Both the position numbers and the translations under genes were made by a program. The notes beneath the pieces were generated by a model. That model was not told the DNA's origin, ran no database searches, and saw nothing but the letters and a program-made list of their open reading frames with translations. A stretch of 64,000 bases of DNA, from contig BPQB01000005.1 of assembly GCA_019973155.2 (NCBI GenBank), positions 744,001 through 808,000 on the forward strand, given 5' to 3'. Source of the DNA: Phanerochaete sordida (Eukaryota; Basidiomycota; Agaricomycetes; Polyporales; Phanerochaetaceae). This document shows, in pieces, positions 33,777 to 46,009 of this stretch. The number at the start of each line of letters is the position of its first letter. The first letter of the stretch is position 1.

Positions 33777-34448
33777 GGTGGTGGCCCGGCGACGAAGATG
33801 TATCGGGAGGAAGGAGTGCTGGTGCAAGGAGTGTGAGGTGAAGCAGGACGCAGTGGCAGCAGTGACACCGGTGGGTCGGCGGCGGCTGGGGAGAAGGCGT
33901 AGCATTTATTATACCCCCTTACCCCTGCCTAAGCATCAACTTACAGTGCAAGGGAATCGGGAGGCTACTCCTGTCACGTTGGCCTGGGAGTCGTGGTAAA
34001 GAGTAAGAGTAAAGTTTATGACCGGCTCCGGGTACCCTCACAGTCTACCCCGAAGCCGCTCGCGCTAGGGAAGACATGATTGGGTCGTCAACGGTGACCG
34101 GTCGCATGACAGGACGAGTAACGACACAGTGATGCTCTATGCACACAGGATGGAGAGTTGCGGTGCGTGGTAAGAGTGGCTGTTGTTGTCAAATAATGTG
34201 ACACGGTACGGTACCTCTGCAGCGTACGCGCGGAACAATGCAATGTGGCGGACTTTCGCGAAGTGTGATGATCTACTGGACTGGGAATGCATAGCAAAGC
34301 GTTGAATTACATACACTGAAGACTGTTATGAAAGCGTCCGAGTGATGATAAGCCCCGAGAGAAGAACAGCAAAGACGGACCTCATAGCAGAACAGAAAGG
34401 CAGACAAATAATACACGGGCAATAACGAATCTCAGCCACTCCGACTGA
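33777..34448. other. M16 protease promoter and CKS1 3' flank
   Basis: A TATA-like TATAATAAA on the minus strand lies at 33905-33913, about 130 bp before the protease start, followed by a CT-rich leader. The remaining ~500 bp show no gene. Confidence 0.5.
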
Positions 34449-34945
34449 TTACACCTTCCGTCGTGGTGCAAGCTTGACATTCTTGCTAGCTTGCATTTGC
34501 TCCATGAGCTGCTGTCGCCGCAGCTGTTCGTCGAAGTCCTTCGGTCGACGGAAGAGCAGGACGTGTGGCTCAGGTGCTAGCGGCGGATCTGATCAAAGAC
34601 GTATTCGCGGATGGCTGATGTTTCACTCACCATGGACCTCGTAGTGTTCCCAGCCGAGACTTTGCGTGATGCCAATCCCTCGCCATTCCTTCTCCGACAG
34701 AAGTCGCAATGTTCCAGTGTTATCGGGATTGAAGAATTGTTTAGGGATCATCTTGAACAGAGGCTTTGGAAGGATAACATGGCGATACTCGTAGTGGTCG
34801 TCGGAGTAGCGTTCGGAATAGTGGATTCTGTAGGCGAATCGCGTGAGTGATCAACCTTCCCCATAGTCGAAGAGGGACGAGCCGACTTCTCGATGTACTC
34901 CTCCAACTTCGCTTGCTCCAGTTCCTTCTGACTCGTCTTCGCCAT
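34449..34945 (-). CDS. cks1: Cyclin-dependent kinase regulatory subunit (Cks1/Suc1)
   Basis: Small phosphate-binding adaptor of the cyclin-dependent kinase, acting at G1/S and mitosis. Exons join to about 124 residues: [16 protein letters not shown], then [60 protein letters not shown] and [14 protein letters not shown], ending [10 protein letters not shown]. The Cks signatures SxRYxDDxYEYRHV and the HxPEPHxLLF strand are all present. The first intron (about 71 nt) uses a GTACAT donor deduced from phase. The second leaves VH|APEPH. The tail after LLFKR is longer than in yeast Suc1. The gene is divergent from MER3 with 203 bp between starts. Confidence 0.93.
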
Positions 34946-35148
34946 CGCTTCGTGGGGGTATGGTATCGATGTCAACAGATGGAGAGGGTGGTAGTGAAAG
35001 CAAAGGATGGTTGGGCGGCGCGGCGCAGGCAGGACGTGCGCGTGAGGTTGAAGCTTAGCGCCCATTAAACATGGCCACGTGAAGAACGCGTCGCACGCGA
35101 AATCTGGTTCCGCGCCTTGATCTCGCACCTTCATCTACGAAGCGCGAC
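34946..35148. promoter_or_regulatory. Bidirectional CKS1/MER3 promoter with MCB and SCB-like sites
   Basis: 203 bp between two divergent ATGs. It contains a perfect MCB box ACGCGT (35086-35091) and an SCB-like CGCGAAA (35096-35102) five bases apart. In fungi these sites bind the MBF/SBF G1/S regulators. Assignment is by consensus only. Confidence 0.5.
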
Positions 35149-38100
35149 ATGGACGACTCCGAGTACAGCGAGCTCGCTAGAGAGTACGGCCTAGAAGATA
35201 TAGAAGATGATGATCAGTATTACACCCAACCAGCAGGCAACGTCGGATCAGCGGCCTTGCGAGCGAACTCAAGTAATAATCGCTATGCTGTATACGACGA
35301 TATCGAGGACTTTGATGACGACGCAGGTATAATAAAGATCCTACGCCTGTGTAAGGCCTATAGCTCTGCAGCGCTGACTTTTGAGCAGCCTTCTCTTCAC
35401 CCTCGCCTCCTGAGCGTGCGCCGACGAGCCAGTATCGAAACGGTCTAGGCCCTCAGTACCACCAGCAGAGCCAGCATACATACGCGAGGCAGCCCCAGCA
35501 AACTTTAATATCTGTACATCCAAGTTCTGTAGAGCCTTTGGTGAATGCTGGAGTCCAGACTAGTCGCGACCCCTTCCCTCAACAGCTTCAGCAGAGCGCG
35601 AGAGCCTTGAGCGCGAGAGGTGAGATCACAACTTTCTAGTCGTGATGCTGCGGAACCACCGTAGTGACTCTACATGCTCAGAGACTCCGCGCGCTGCGCT
35701 ACACCAACCCTATCCGACGCCACGGGCAGAACCACAGCCTGCAAGCCGCACTATGCCTCAGCAGCAGTCCACGAATGGCACCGGTCCAGATCGAGCTCTA
35801 CACAGGAACACCAACCCCCGTAACACTCATGGGATACGTCTCCGTCCTACCAACGACCTTCGTGAGTCTAGTCGTCGCAATTTCTGGCGCATATACTCAA
35901 TCCTTGACAATCTCACAGCGGATATTTACCGCGTCCTGTTCAAATTTGGGGTGTTTAACGCTGTGCAGACAACCTGCTACGACAAGGTGAGTAGTTTGCG
36001 TCTTCCTTAAAACCCGTAAATTTCATGAAGGCCTAGATCATGCACACGGACGAGAACATGGTAAGTCTTGCTGCGTCCGACATTTATGCGAATATACTGA
36101 GCTGTTGCCAGGTCGTTAGCGGTAACTCGACTGCTCACTGAATCGACGTGGCGTTGACCCTTTGTAGCTCCCACCGGAAGCGGGAAGACGGTTTTGTTCG
36201 AACTGGCCATCATCCGCATGCTCATAGAGTCCAGTAAGACCGGACATCAGAGTAAATGCATCTACGTCGCTCCTACGAAGGTAGGGACTATCTCTCGTTT
36301 GTGCAGCGGATTGCTCGAATTTGTTTCCAGGCTCTATGCTCTGAGAAAATGCGTGACTGGACAGTCAAGTTCCAAGCTCTTGGTATCAACTGTACGTGTA
36401 TTACTCTTGTGGATGGGGATGACGAGGCTCCTCAACATCGTTTGGTTTATCCAGGCTGTGAATTGACAGGGGATACCGTGCAATTCGGAAAGAGCGCGTG
36501 GGGCGAAGCGAAGAATGCAACTGTCATGTGAGTATTTTTACTTATCTCAGCAAGGTAGAGTTGGTGTATTGACATCTCTTAGCGTCACGACCGGCGAGAA
36601 GTGGGATAGTCTGACCAGGAACTGGTCCGTAAACTGAGCCCTTGGATTTCTTCTCCTCTGATTATCAAACAGGGAAGAGCATGAGCAGATCCTCTCCCAA
36701 ATCTCCCTGTTTCTGGTCGACGAAGTGAGCCGGGCTCCCTAATTCATGGTTGTTCCTCTTACGACCGGCGTCATAGATTCATATTCTGAACGAGAGTCGC
36801 GGCAGCACTCTGGAAGTGGTCGTCTCGCGCATGAAACTGCGTGGTACCTCGGTTCGCTTCGTCGCAGTCTCGGCCACTGTTCCGAACGTCCAAGATGTTG
36901 CTGCCTGGATTGGAAATGGGAAGGGTGATGGCTCTGCCATTGTTATGGAGGTATGCGCTGCCGTGCCAAGTTGGCCAAGTACTCACACCTTGATCACAGT
37001 TCGGAGAGGAGTACCGCCCGTGCAAGCTCAGCCGAAACGTCGTATCTGTTCTCAAGAAACGCGATCAGAACGACTTCCAATTCCAGCGTATCTTGGACTA
37101 CAAATTATACGGCGTTCTGCAGCAATACTCTCAAGATAAGCCCGTGCTCATATTCTGCGCGACTCGCAAGGGCATGTCCAATGCACGGAAAAGTTCGGTG
37201 TCGGCAAAAGCTGATGTCAATTGCATTCCTTTTCAGGTGTTGCTGCTTCAGCGGAGCAGCTCTTGAAGGAATATGAACAAGGTCTCAAGAAGAAAGAGCG
37301 TCTACCTTGGACGAAACCTGGAGGGTTGGTGATTGGCTTTGCGCATATCTCGTCAGCTCATCACTCCAAGCAGTTTTGCGCATCGCTTCCATGAGAATAA
37401 ACTCGAGCGTGAGCCTCAGCCACAGCTACAATCATCGTTTTGGTCTTCTCATAAATGCTTCGCAGGTCTCGTCGCCTGTGGTATTGGCGTGCATCACGCT
37501 GGACTAACTTGGGACGATCGGCGAGCAATGGAAGACTTGTTCCTCAAGAAAACCCTACGAGTTATCGTCGCGACGTCGGTACGCTGGACCGCGATCCTTA
37601 AGATATTGTCTACCTCATGCTGAGCTTTGCACCAGACACTTGCCGTGGGCGTGAACTTACGTACGCTCTCAGATAGTTCGCCATGGGGTCCCCACTGAGA
37701 GTAAAGCGTAGCGGCCCACACCGTCATCATCAAAGGTGTCAAGATTTTCGCGACCGATGCTTGGCAAGAATACTCTGACCTGGATATCATGCAAATGATT
37801 GGACGTGCTGTAAGCTGCTGTGAATCTATGCGCCTTGTTGACATTTGTTGAACTCGTCTTCCAAAGGGCCGTCCGCAGTTCGGTGAGTTTAAACTATGTT
37901 GCGCACGGACCATAGCCTGACTCCATGGCTGTTAGACAAGGAAGGAGTCGCGATTATCATGTGCGAGACAGAGCTCGAGGCCAAGTACCGAGCACTCGTA
38001 CAGGGCAGCACTTTCCTGGAGAGCTGCCTGCATAAGAACCTCGTGGAGCATATCAACTCAGAGATTGGGCTTGGCACAATCACCGACGTGGACTCTGCGA

Positions 38101-41100
38101 AAGAATGGCTCCATAACTCATTTCTCTTTAGACGTATTCAGCAAAATCCTCGTCACTATGCCATTGGCAAGGGGGGCAACCAGACGTGGCAAGAACGCGT
38201 GGATGAAATGGTCATGGAGAGTGTGGACCGCCTGAAGGAGAGCCAACTCGTGGAATCTCTCGACGACGGCAGTTCAGCGTTGTCATCGACTGAGTACGGC
38301 GACATCATGAGCAAGGTAAATGCCGTCTCGTCTTCGCCTTGTTGCCGATAGCTCACGCCCCAGCTAGTACTATATCCGACAATCCACGGTGCGTTATATA
38401 GTAGGAATATCTTTTCTCCGACTTTCAGGACTCATCGCTGGTGGCATAAACCAGATGGCTCTCCTCTTGAGCTTGCCAGAGAAGGCGACTCTGCGCGACA
38501 TGGTTCGTAGGCTGGCTCCTCCCCCAGGTTTTCCACGCTGATATCATGTACTGGCAGCTTGAAGCTCTTGCGTCTGCTGAAGAGTGGGCTCCCTAAGCCT
38601 TTCTCCTTTGCTTGTGAAGGTGACGGTTGTTCTTGTTTAGATTTTCAGATATCAAAATCAGGTCGGGCGAGAAACAGGTGAGCTAGTATGGTTGATTGAA
38701 ACACTGTCTCCAACATGTTGGATAGATATACAACAAGATGAAAGCCCGTGACGAGATACGCTTCAAGATGAAGAAAGTCGAGAAGCCTTCGGATAAGATC
38801 TCCCTCATCATCCAGGTAAACACCGTGTCAGTTCGATCCACAACGTAGGGTTAACCGAAGAATAGGCAATACTTGCTGGACTCAGTCTGAACGAGTCAGA
38901 ATACAAGAACGGAGATAACCAGCCCTCCTTAGAAGCTGTCACGATCTGGAGGCACGTCGCTAGGATCTCAAAAGGTGCGATATTGCAGTCATTCTCGGTC
39001 TGAAACGGACTGTGTTGATGTCGATGTCGAATAGCCATGGTAGAAGTCGCGATCGCGAGGAAGTGCGGGTCACAGGTGAAGTACGGGATGGAATTGTAAG
39101 TATATTTTTGGCTCGGCGCATGAACCTTTCATTGAACTCTTGCAGGATGCGTTGTCTCTCCGCGAAAGCTTGGGAAGACCGCCCCGTTGTTCTTCGACAG
39201 ATTGATCAAATTGGAGAGAAATCGTGAGCGCCCTCAGCTGGACCCTCCTTTGTTTTCCTGACCGGACCTCTGCTAGGATTAAGGTGGGGTAGAGAGAATG
39301 CAGGCCGCAACATGCCCCTTATGTAGGTGTCTCGTAATAGGTCCTCGTGCAGCATGGTATCACGACACTGCAACAATTCCGAAAGCAAGAACCTGCACGT
39401 CTTGAGGTTGTGAGTGCGACGATCTGAGAGTGTGCATTTGCCTTTCTCACAGTTCCACTTATAGATGCTGAATCGTCGTCCGACGTTCGGTCACGATGTC
39501 CTGTCCTTTGTCAAGTCGCTTCCGGAATATTTCATCAAGGTTGAAGAAATCAGCACCACCGCAAGCGACGGAACGAGCCCCGTAGAGGTCGAACTGTCCG
39601 TTACAGTAGGCGTGAGCGAAGACACGAGCGACAATCCGGGGAAGACGAAGAACGGCAAGCCTAAATATAGGGACTGGACCATGATTCTTTCCGTCAATTC
39701 TGAGCTCGACTTTGTCGATTTTCGGAGGACTGCGTCAGTTGCGAAGTGTTCACCGTTGGTCGTTGTCTTACGTTATCACAGAACCAAGATGCTCAAGCCG
39801 GGTAAGACCTTCGTCATAACCGCCCAATTGACGAAACCCAGTCAATCTGTGACGGTGATTGTCGCATCGGTAAGTCAACGAATACCTGACTTCTTTGCGA
39901 GCCAGTCTATCTGACTAGAGCTCGGCTAGGAAATCGTCGCTGGCATTACCGCAACATATACGTATAAGCCTAAACTGGCGCATTGTGCCTACCCTACATT
40001 AAACACACGGCCGAAGACTGCGTTGGTAAGCTGTCTTGTTGCATCCCACGGAGACATGCTCTCATGCACGTGGTACAGGAGCGAGATCTAGAGGGGCTGG
40101 AGCCCAACAGTGCTTTCTGGGATGCAATGAACGAGGGCCCTTCAGACGATGAGGACATCGTTGTTCAGAAAGATCTGACCAGTAAGTTCATGATTGTCTG
40201 CTTATCTGACATACTGATTTCGTCTAGGGACGGCCTCAGGTGTGGACATGGCCTCGCAGCCGAAAGGACACATCAAACCGGCGGACAGTTCTGACCAACC
40301 GCAAGCTAATCGGCGCAAGGTCTCCCAGAAAGACGACGCTGAAAGAGTTGAAACATCGCAAATACCGCAGATACTCCCGAACGGGAACTACGAGTGTGTA
40401 CAATCACGCATTCTAACCATAGTGCTCACGCTTTGTTTCAGGTGTAATCATCCATGCAAAGACAAGACTGCTTGCAAGCACTTGTGGTTCGTATGGATTA
40501 CCACGCGTCTCCTTAGCTGACATAGAACTAGCTGCCGTGAGGGTCTATCGAAGCCCCCTGCGTGGACTAAGAGACGCGTTCAAGCGTTGGGCTCTCTCAA
40601 TGAACAACCCTTGTCGCTTGATGAACCTCAGCAGAAGACGAAGCATAAGGTCGTCTCTAACCCCAAGCCGGATCGTCGCCTCAAGCAGCTAGAAGATCTC
40701 CACAAAGGTACTAACGTCAACGCTAGCATTCATCTTCAGGAAGGACGGCGCATTAAGCTTCATGAAGACTCCCCAAAGGATCGCCTCTCGAACGATAAGA
40801 GACGCAAGGCCCCTAACTTCGACCTGACTTTCGCCGACCTGACTACTGGCGAACCTGCTCCTGCTGGCGAGATCGACGAACTAGAGGACTCCGGCGACGA
40901 ACTACCTGACGCTCGCGGATTCTTAACTGCTCTGACTAGCAAGAAGCAAGGAGCTGGAACCTCTGCCTCTGGTTCGACGCGATATTCAGACCCCGAAGTC
41001 GACGAATTGATTCGCAACATGCCGTCCCCGGTGCAGGCTAACCCGACCCCGAAGACTTCGGACGTCGATGAAGCCTACGACTTAACGAAGTCCTCTCCCC

Positions 41101-41642
41101 CGCCAGCTACCTTCGCGCCGTCCAAACGGGACCGTGGCTCTGAGGACACTCCTCTCCCTCCGTACAAGCGCCTCAAGTCAATTGAGCATACACCCTCCCC
41201 CGCAGTTGCGCTGGAAAAGGTACGCGCTTCGCCGTCGACATCAATGCCAATGCGTGGCTGACTTCCTCAGGCGAAGATTGGGACGCCTCTTTTTTGGAAC
41301 GCGTCTTCCGCCGATTCTCCGGCCAACGACGAAGAAGACCAGCTCTATGACGAGGACTTCCATATGGACGAAAGCCTGTTCGAAGTGCAATCCTCGGACT
41401 CGCAAGCTCAGCCGTCTGTCGTCGCTCGCGCTTCTCACAAAGAACCTACATTCGCACCGATCCCTCAGCCTGCGCCCATGGTTCCCGACCGTCAGCCTCC
41501 ATTCGCCAGCTCTCATGCGACTTACCAGGCTCAGCCTGCGCCATCCCTCGACCAACCTCAGGAGGAACCGCACCCTTGGGACGTGGCAATGGCGGAGTTC
41601 GCGGAATGGCTGGAGAGTGATGCGGTTGTCGTTGTGGACTAG
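35149..41642 (+). CDS. mer3: MER3/HFM1 meiotic DNA helicase
   Basis: Superfamily 2 Ski2-like helicase that stabilises recombination intermediates for crossover formation in meiosis. The start MDDSEYSELAREYGLEDIED opens a ~240-residue polar, Gln/Pro-rich N-terminus. Helicase core: FGVFNAVQTTCYDK (Q-like), Walker A VSAPTGSGKTVLFELAI, LFLVDE-IHIL (DEIH box), VSATVPNVQDVAAWIGN, CGIGVHHAGL and motif VI IMQMIGRAGRPQFD. A winged-helix region (EGVAIIMCETELEAKYRALV) and a Sec63-like domain (LNRRPTFGHDVLSFVKSLPE...) follow. A Cys/His motif CNHPCKDKTACKHLCCREG near 40440-40545 is shared with HFM1 proteins and sits on three exons. The disordered tail ends EWLESDAVVVVD. It has more than twenty exons; not every junction was traced. 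Confidence 0.92.
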
Positions 41643-41772
41643 CAATTAGTACTACAGGGTGATAGGTCTAGTGTACCATAAAGATGTGCATATCCCCGGA
41701 GCAAGCATGCGCTTTTGAGGTGTTGACACACCGAGCGAGAAAGGAGCAAGGGTGAAGCCAATTCGGCACGAA

Positions 41773-43347
41773 CTAGTTCTGTTCCTGCTGCTCCCGTTCC
41801 TTCTGCGCGACCCTACTCATGATCTCCTCTGCCTGTCTCCGGAACTCGGCCTCTCGCTCGGGCGACGGCTCGACAAACACCCTCAGCACATTCCTGAACC
41901 GCTCGTCCCAGGCGACGGGCGCGTCGGGCCTGATGATGTCCCAGCCGGCCTCGTCGCCGCGCCAGCGGAGCTCCTTCTTCATGCGCTCGGCGCGCAGCTC
42001 GACCTCCGTTGGCGGCGGGTAGTTCGTCTCGTCCTTTGTCGGCTCGCGCGTGCCGCGGGCGAGTGCACGCGCCGTCTCGAGCTTCTTGGGCAGCGCCGCG
42101 TAGTACTCCTCGCGAATCTTCCCGATCTCGGCCGTGAAGTCGCGCACGAACGACGGCTTGTACCACGCCTCGTCCTCGCGCGCGAAGTCGAGGTCGGTCG
42201 GCGCGCCTGTGGATTCGCCCTGGAAGGCCTCTACGCCTGCGGGGTCTACCTCGCCGAAGCCATACGGCGCGGACATTGGGCGGGTCTCTCCGACGACGAG
42301 GCGGTAAGCCGCCTCTGCGCCCGAGCGCACTTTGTGTCGTTCGTTGAAGAACTCCCAGACCATGTGTGGGATCTGGGAGAAGCCGATGTGGTTCAAGAAA
42401 GAGACCAGCAGGATCGGAGGTTGTGGCGGGATGGTTGCAGGCGGGGTGTTGAAATTAGCGGGTATCGACTGCTGGCCGTTTTGAGCAGGAGGCGGTGGGC
42501 GGGCACCGGTCTGTAGGTGCGGAGGAATGAAGGAGGGCGTCAGCTTCGATGGCGTCGGGAGAGGCTCGTCCTCGCCAGCGAGCAGAGTGGACGATTCCGG
42601 TTCCGGCTCGTCAAAGCGTCCATCGTTCTCCAGCTCCCGGGAAAGCTTCTCCTCCTTGTCGACGATCTCCAAGCTTTCCGTCCAGCCGCGCTTGAAGCCC
42701 ATCATGAACTCCTTGAAGGTCGGACGGCCGATAATGACAATTCCGCCCTCGAGCTCGCGCGCCCGCTTCGCCTCCGGGTTGTTCCCGGGGAGGTTCATGG
42801 GGTTGAACGGTGGCTCGTCGATACCCGCATCGAGTCGCCTACGCTTCTTGATATCGTTCGCGATACGGTCCGCGAGGTCACCGTGGCGTCGGCCGTTAAT
42901 CATCTCATAGTCGATAGCTGCCGCGACCAGAATGGGCTACGGAACATTGTCAGCTCCAGCGGTGTGTAAGATAAACGCATCGGCGCGAACCTTGACGTAC
43001 TTCCGAAAGTATTTCAGGCCTCGGTCGTACTCCTCGTCCGCAGGCCACTTGCAGCCGTACACGGTGACCTTGCGCGGGAAGCCCATGCTATGCAGGGGCT
43101 CCTGGGCAAGGTGCTGCACCTTCGCGGCGTACTCCGCGCGGATCTGCTTGCATTGCCTGCGGTCGTAGAGATAGTAGCCCGTGACGGCGGACGTCAGAGA
43201 GAGGAAAATGAGCCAGTTCCGGGAGGGCAGGCCTGGCCGCTTGTCCAGCCACGACGGAGGGATCCCGGTGTACTGCAGCACAGTCTTGATGCCAGACTGC
43301 GGGCCCTGAGGCTTCGGGAACGCGCTGTCCCCGCCCTTTGTGCTCAT
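41773..43347 (-). CDS. tim54: Mitochondrial inner-membrane translocase subunit Tim54
   Basis: Component of the TIM22 complex that inserts carrier proteins into the inner mitochondrial membrane. Two exons (42991-43347, 41773-42936) give 506 residues. Early blocks are VLQYTGIPPSWLDKRPGLPS, a single membrane segment NWLIFLSLTSAVTGYYLYDR, and FPRKVTVYGCKWPADEEYDR. After the intron come VAAAIDYEMINGRRHGDLAD, IVIIGRPTFKEFMMGFKRGW and a Pro-rich linker. The C-terminal part has ILLVSFLNHIGFSQIPHMVW and a charged tail ending KEREQQEQN. One membrane span near residue 50 with a large intermembrane domain is normal for Tim54. It is convergent with MER3 (130 bp gap). Confidence 0.92.
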
Positions 43348-43706
43348 CGACGAGTGGGAGCTGGAGGGTGGTGGTGGATAAATTCAGCGAAATTCACCAG
43401 GATATTCAGCGCGGACAGCGCGAAGCGCCAAAATTCAACTCCTCGGAGTCAGCGGCGGGACGTAAGCGAGCGTCCAGGAACTCAACTCGACTCGCGCCGC
43501 TCCCGCTCACCCTGGCGAAGAAGAAACAGATCCCTCGCGTAAGCTTCCGTCACCCAGGAGACCCTAGTACGTCACGCTGTCCGGAGAAACATATATTACA
43601 GTACTAGACACGGGTGACATGTGAGAAGAGACTAAAGTGTACAGCAAGGGAGACGGAGCGCGGCGAGATGAGACGGAGGACGGCGCATGGAGCGGGAAAA
43701 AAAATC
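43348..43706. other. Intergenic between TIM54 and SNW gene
   Basis: 359 bp containing the TIM54 promoter and the 3' flank of the SNW-domain gene. Nothing else is recognised. Confidence 0.5.
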
Positions 43707-45736
43707 TCAGGCTTCGCGCTCGGCAGCGCGGTCTAGTTGCTGTCGTTTCCGGGAGCCGCCCCTGGATAGGCCAGCGCGGTGTCAGCAACGGACTGCTTCC
43801 GAGATGCGCGCATATTGGACTTACACTTCGGTATCCAGGCCCCGTTTCCGCCCGCTCTTCGCCTCGTCCAAAAACTTATCCAAGCCGAACACGTCGCCTG
43901 TGTCCTTCTCGAACTGGACGGGCCCTTCCCGGACTTCCTGTTCGCTCGCGCCCTCGAACCCGACCTTGGCCTGGCCGAGCCCAAAGCGGTCGTTGTCGAG
44001 CGCCTTGCCGATACCCTCTTCCGTGCCGCCACCGAACGACTCGTCGTTGCCCTCCGAGATGTTGCCGCGCGCCTTGTAGATCGCCGCCGCCGCCGTGGAG
44101 CCGTGGAACAGCGGGCGGTCGTACAGGTTGTACGCCTCGTCGTCGGCGAACGTGCCGGACAGCGACTCCTGGTTGAACAGGCGCGAGTCGAGCATCGACT
44201 CCTTCGAGAGCGTGGGCTTGGCGAGGCCGAGCGCGATCTTTTCTGAGATGTCGCGGTTCTGCTGGCGCGCGAGCATCTTCGCACGCTGCTCCTGACCCAT
44301 GTTCGACATGCGGAGTTCGCGCTCGCGCTCGCGGCGTTTTTCCTCTCGCATCTGGTCGCGGATACGGGCGGCCTCCTCGTCCTCGTCTTCCTCCGACTCC
44401 GATCCGCTCTCGCTCCCGCTGCCGTACGCTCCCAGCGAGGACTTCATCGCTGCCGCACGCTCGGCAGACGGCTTGTTGTCCGCGGCTGGCCGGGATGCCG
44501 GGATGCCCGCACGCTCCTCGCGTGCCCGCTGCGCGAGCATGCGCAAGTTTTCTTCCTTCGCAGCCTTCTCTTTTTCCGCAAGTTTCTGTTGCATGAGCGC
44601 ACGTTGCCGGACTTCCTCGCGCGCGTGTCTGTCGGCGATGAACAGTGCCTCCGAAAACTTGGCGAAGTTGTCGTTAATGGAAACCTACCACGGCATGTTA
44701 GCAATTGCATAGTCACCGCGTCCGGCATTCTTACATCTTGCAAACCACGGCCATCTGCAGCTAGACGCTTGTCGAGAGGGATGGTGTAACCCTTGTTGTT
44801 CTTCCAGTTTGAGATACACGGCGGGATCATCCACTCCTTCTGCTCCTGTGCCGTAGCCTTGCGTGGCGGACTGCGAAGCACCGGCGGCGGGGGGCTGGGT
44901 GGGCCTCTAGGGATCTTCTTGTGCTTGAAGCGCGGTGGCTCGAGCGGGTCCTCGACAACCTCAGTCATCTTGATGATGCGCTGCTTGAGGCCGTCTGCGC
45001 CGCTCTGCTGGCCGGGCGTGTAGCGAATGTAGGACGTCTTGCCGTGTGCGTCGGGTACGTTCTTTGGTTGGGCGGCCTTGATCTTGCCGTTCACGAGCTT
45101 CTCGAGCGCGGCGCGGGTCTTCTCCGCGGTCGCCTGCACCTCGTCTTCCGTCGGCCGTTCCATGGCGCGGTCGGCGTCGTCGAGGTCCTTACGGTGCGCG
45201 AGGGGAACGAGGTCTTTGAACTGCGACTGCACGAATTTGCCCGCGCGCTGCCCCTGCTTCGCGATGGCATCGTACCGGACGTTACCCTCCGAATCGACCT
45301 GGAGGGCGAGTGTGTTCCCTGCTGCTGTCTGCGAATACATTCGGCAACTTGTCCCCTTTCCAAAGATATTGCACGCACCTTCTTCTTGCCAAGGTCCAGC
45401 GGGTACTGAGCCACATGGCATTCGGGATATGCACCACCATCACCTGTACGGGTCGAATGAGTTGTACACTGGGGCTCGAGTCTTAGGCAGACGCACCGAA
45501 GTCCTCCAGAGACGTAGGCTTCCATCCCTTCCTCTTGCCGTATGGTGGTGCCGGAGTCCGAATTACGACAGCCTGAGATCCTTGCAGTGAAGTTTGTGCG
45601 ACCTGCTGAACAATCTCATCCTCGTCGTCCGAAACGGAGGGTGCATTGAGAGGTTTGGGCAGCAGCCTGATAAATGAAGTCAACACAAGCAGCGCAGCGT
45701 CGAGATTTTGAGCACGTACGAAGCCAAGGCAGCCAT
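43707..45736 (-). CDS. prp45: SNW-domain splicing factor Prp45/SKIP
   Basis: Spliceosomal protein of the NTC-associated group, nuclear, and a transcription co-regulator in animals. A 17-nt first exon (MAALA plus two bases) at 45736 joins to LLPKPLNAPSVSDDEDEIVQ. Next come RTPAPPYGKRKGWKPTSLED, the exon DGGAYPECHVAQYPLDLGKK, and NTLALQVDSEGNVRYDAIAK. The SNW signature is in IPPCISNWKNNKGYTIPLDK, followed by RLAADGRGLQD. A long charged helical region (LAEKEKAAKEENLRMLAQRA; REEKRRERERELRMSNMGQE), GLAKPTLSKESMLDSRLFNQ and the conserved DKFLDEAKSG precede a last exon reading VGGSRKRQQLDRAAEREA. Motif order and length are usual for fungal Prp45. Confidence 0.94.
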
Positions 45737-46009
45737 ATTGTAGGTGAGTAGGTGCGAATGGAGGCAAGAGGTCAAGCAACTGAGCGCGGGACGCTAACGA
45801 AGCTGTGGCAACTAGGCGCCCGTGGCGTCTGTTTAGATTTGTTTGTTCGGAGGCACTCCTGCCCGCTGTCGCATCCGAATCGTCTCCAGCAAAACGCATT
45901 GCTTGCGCATATTATTACAGCAGTAAGTAGCTAGGAATACATGGTATCTAGGAGAGTACAGCAAGGAGCCCAGGGTGCGCGTCGACAAAGAGGAGGTGAG
46001 AGGGAGCGT

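Noticed and set aside
33776..33905. Longer start for the M16 protease
   Set aside because: The upstream ATG overlaps the end of a TATA-like box and a CT-rich leader follows. The ATG at 33776 has a better context. Kept only as a finding.
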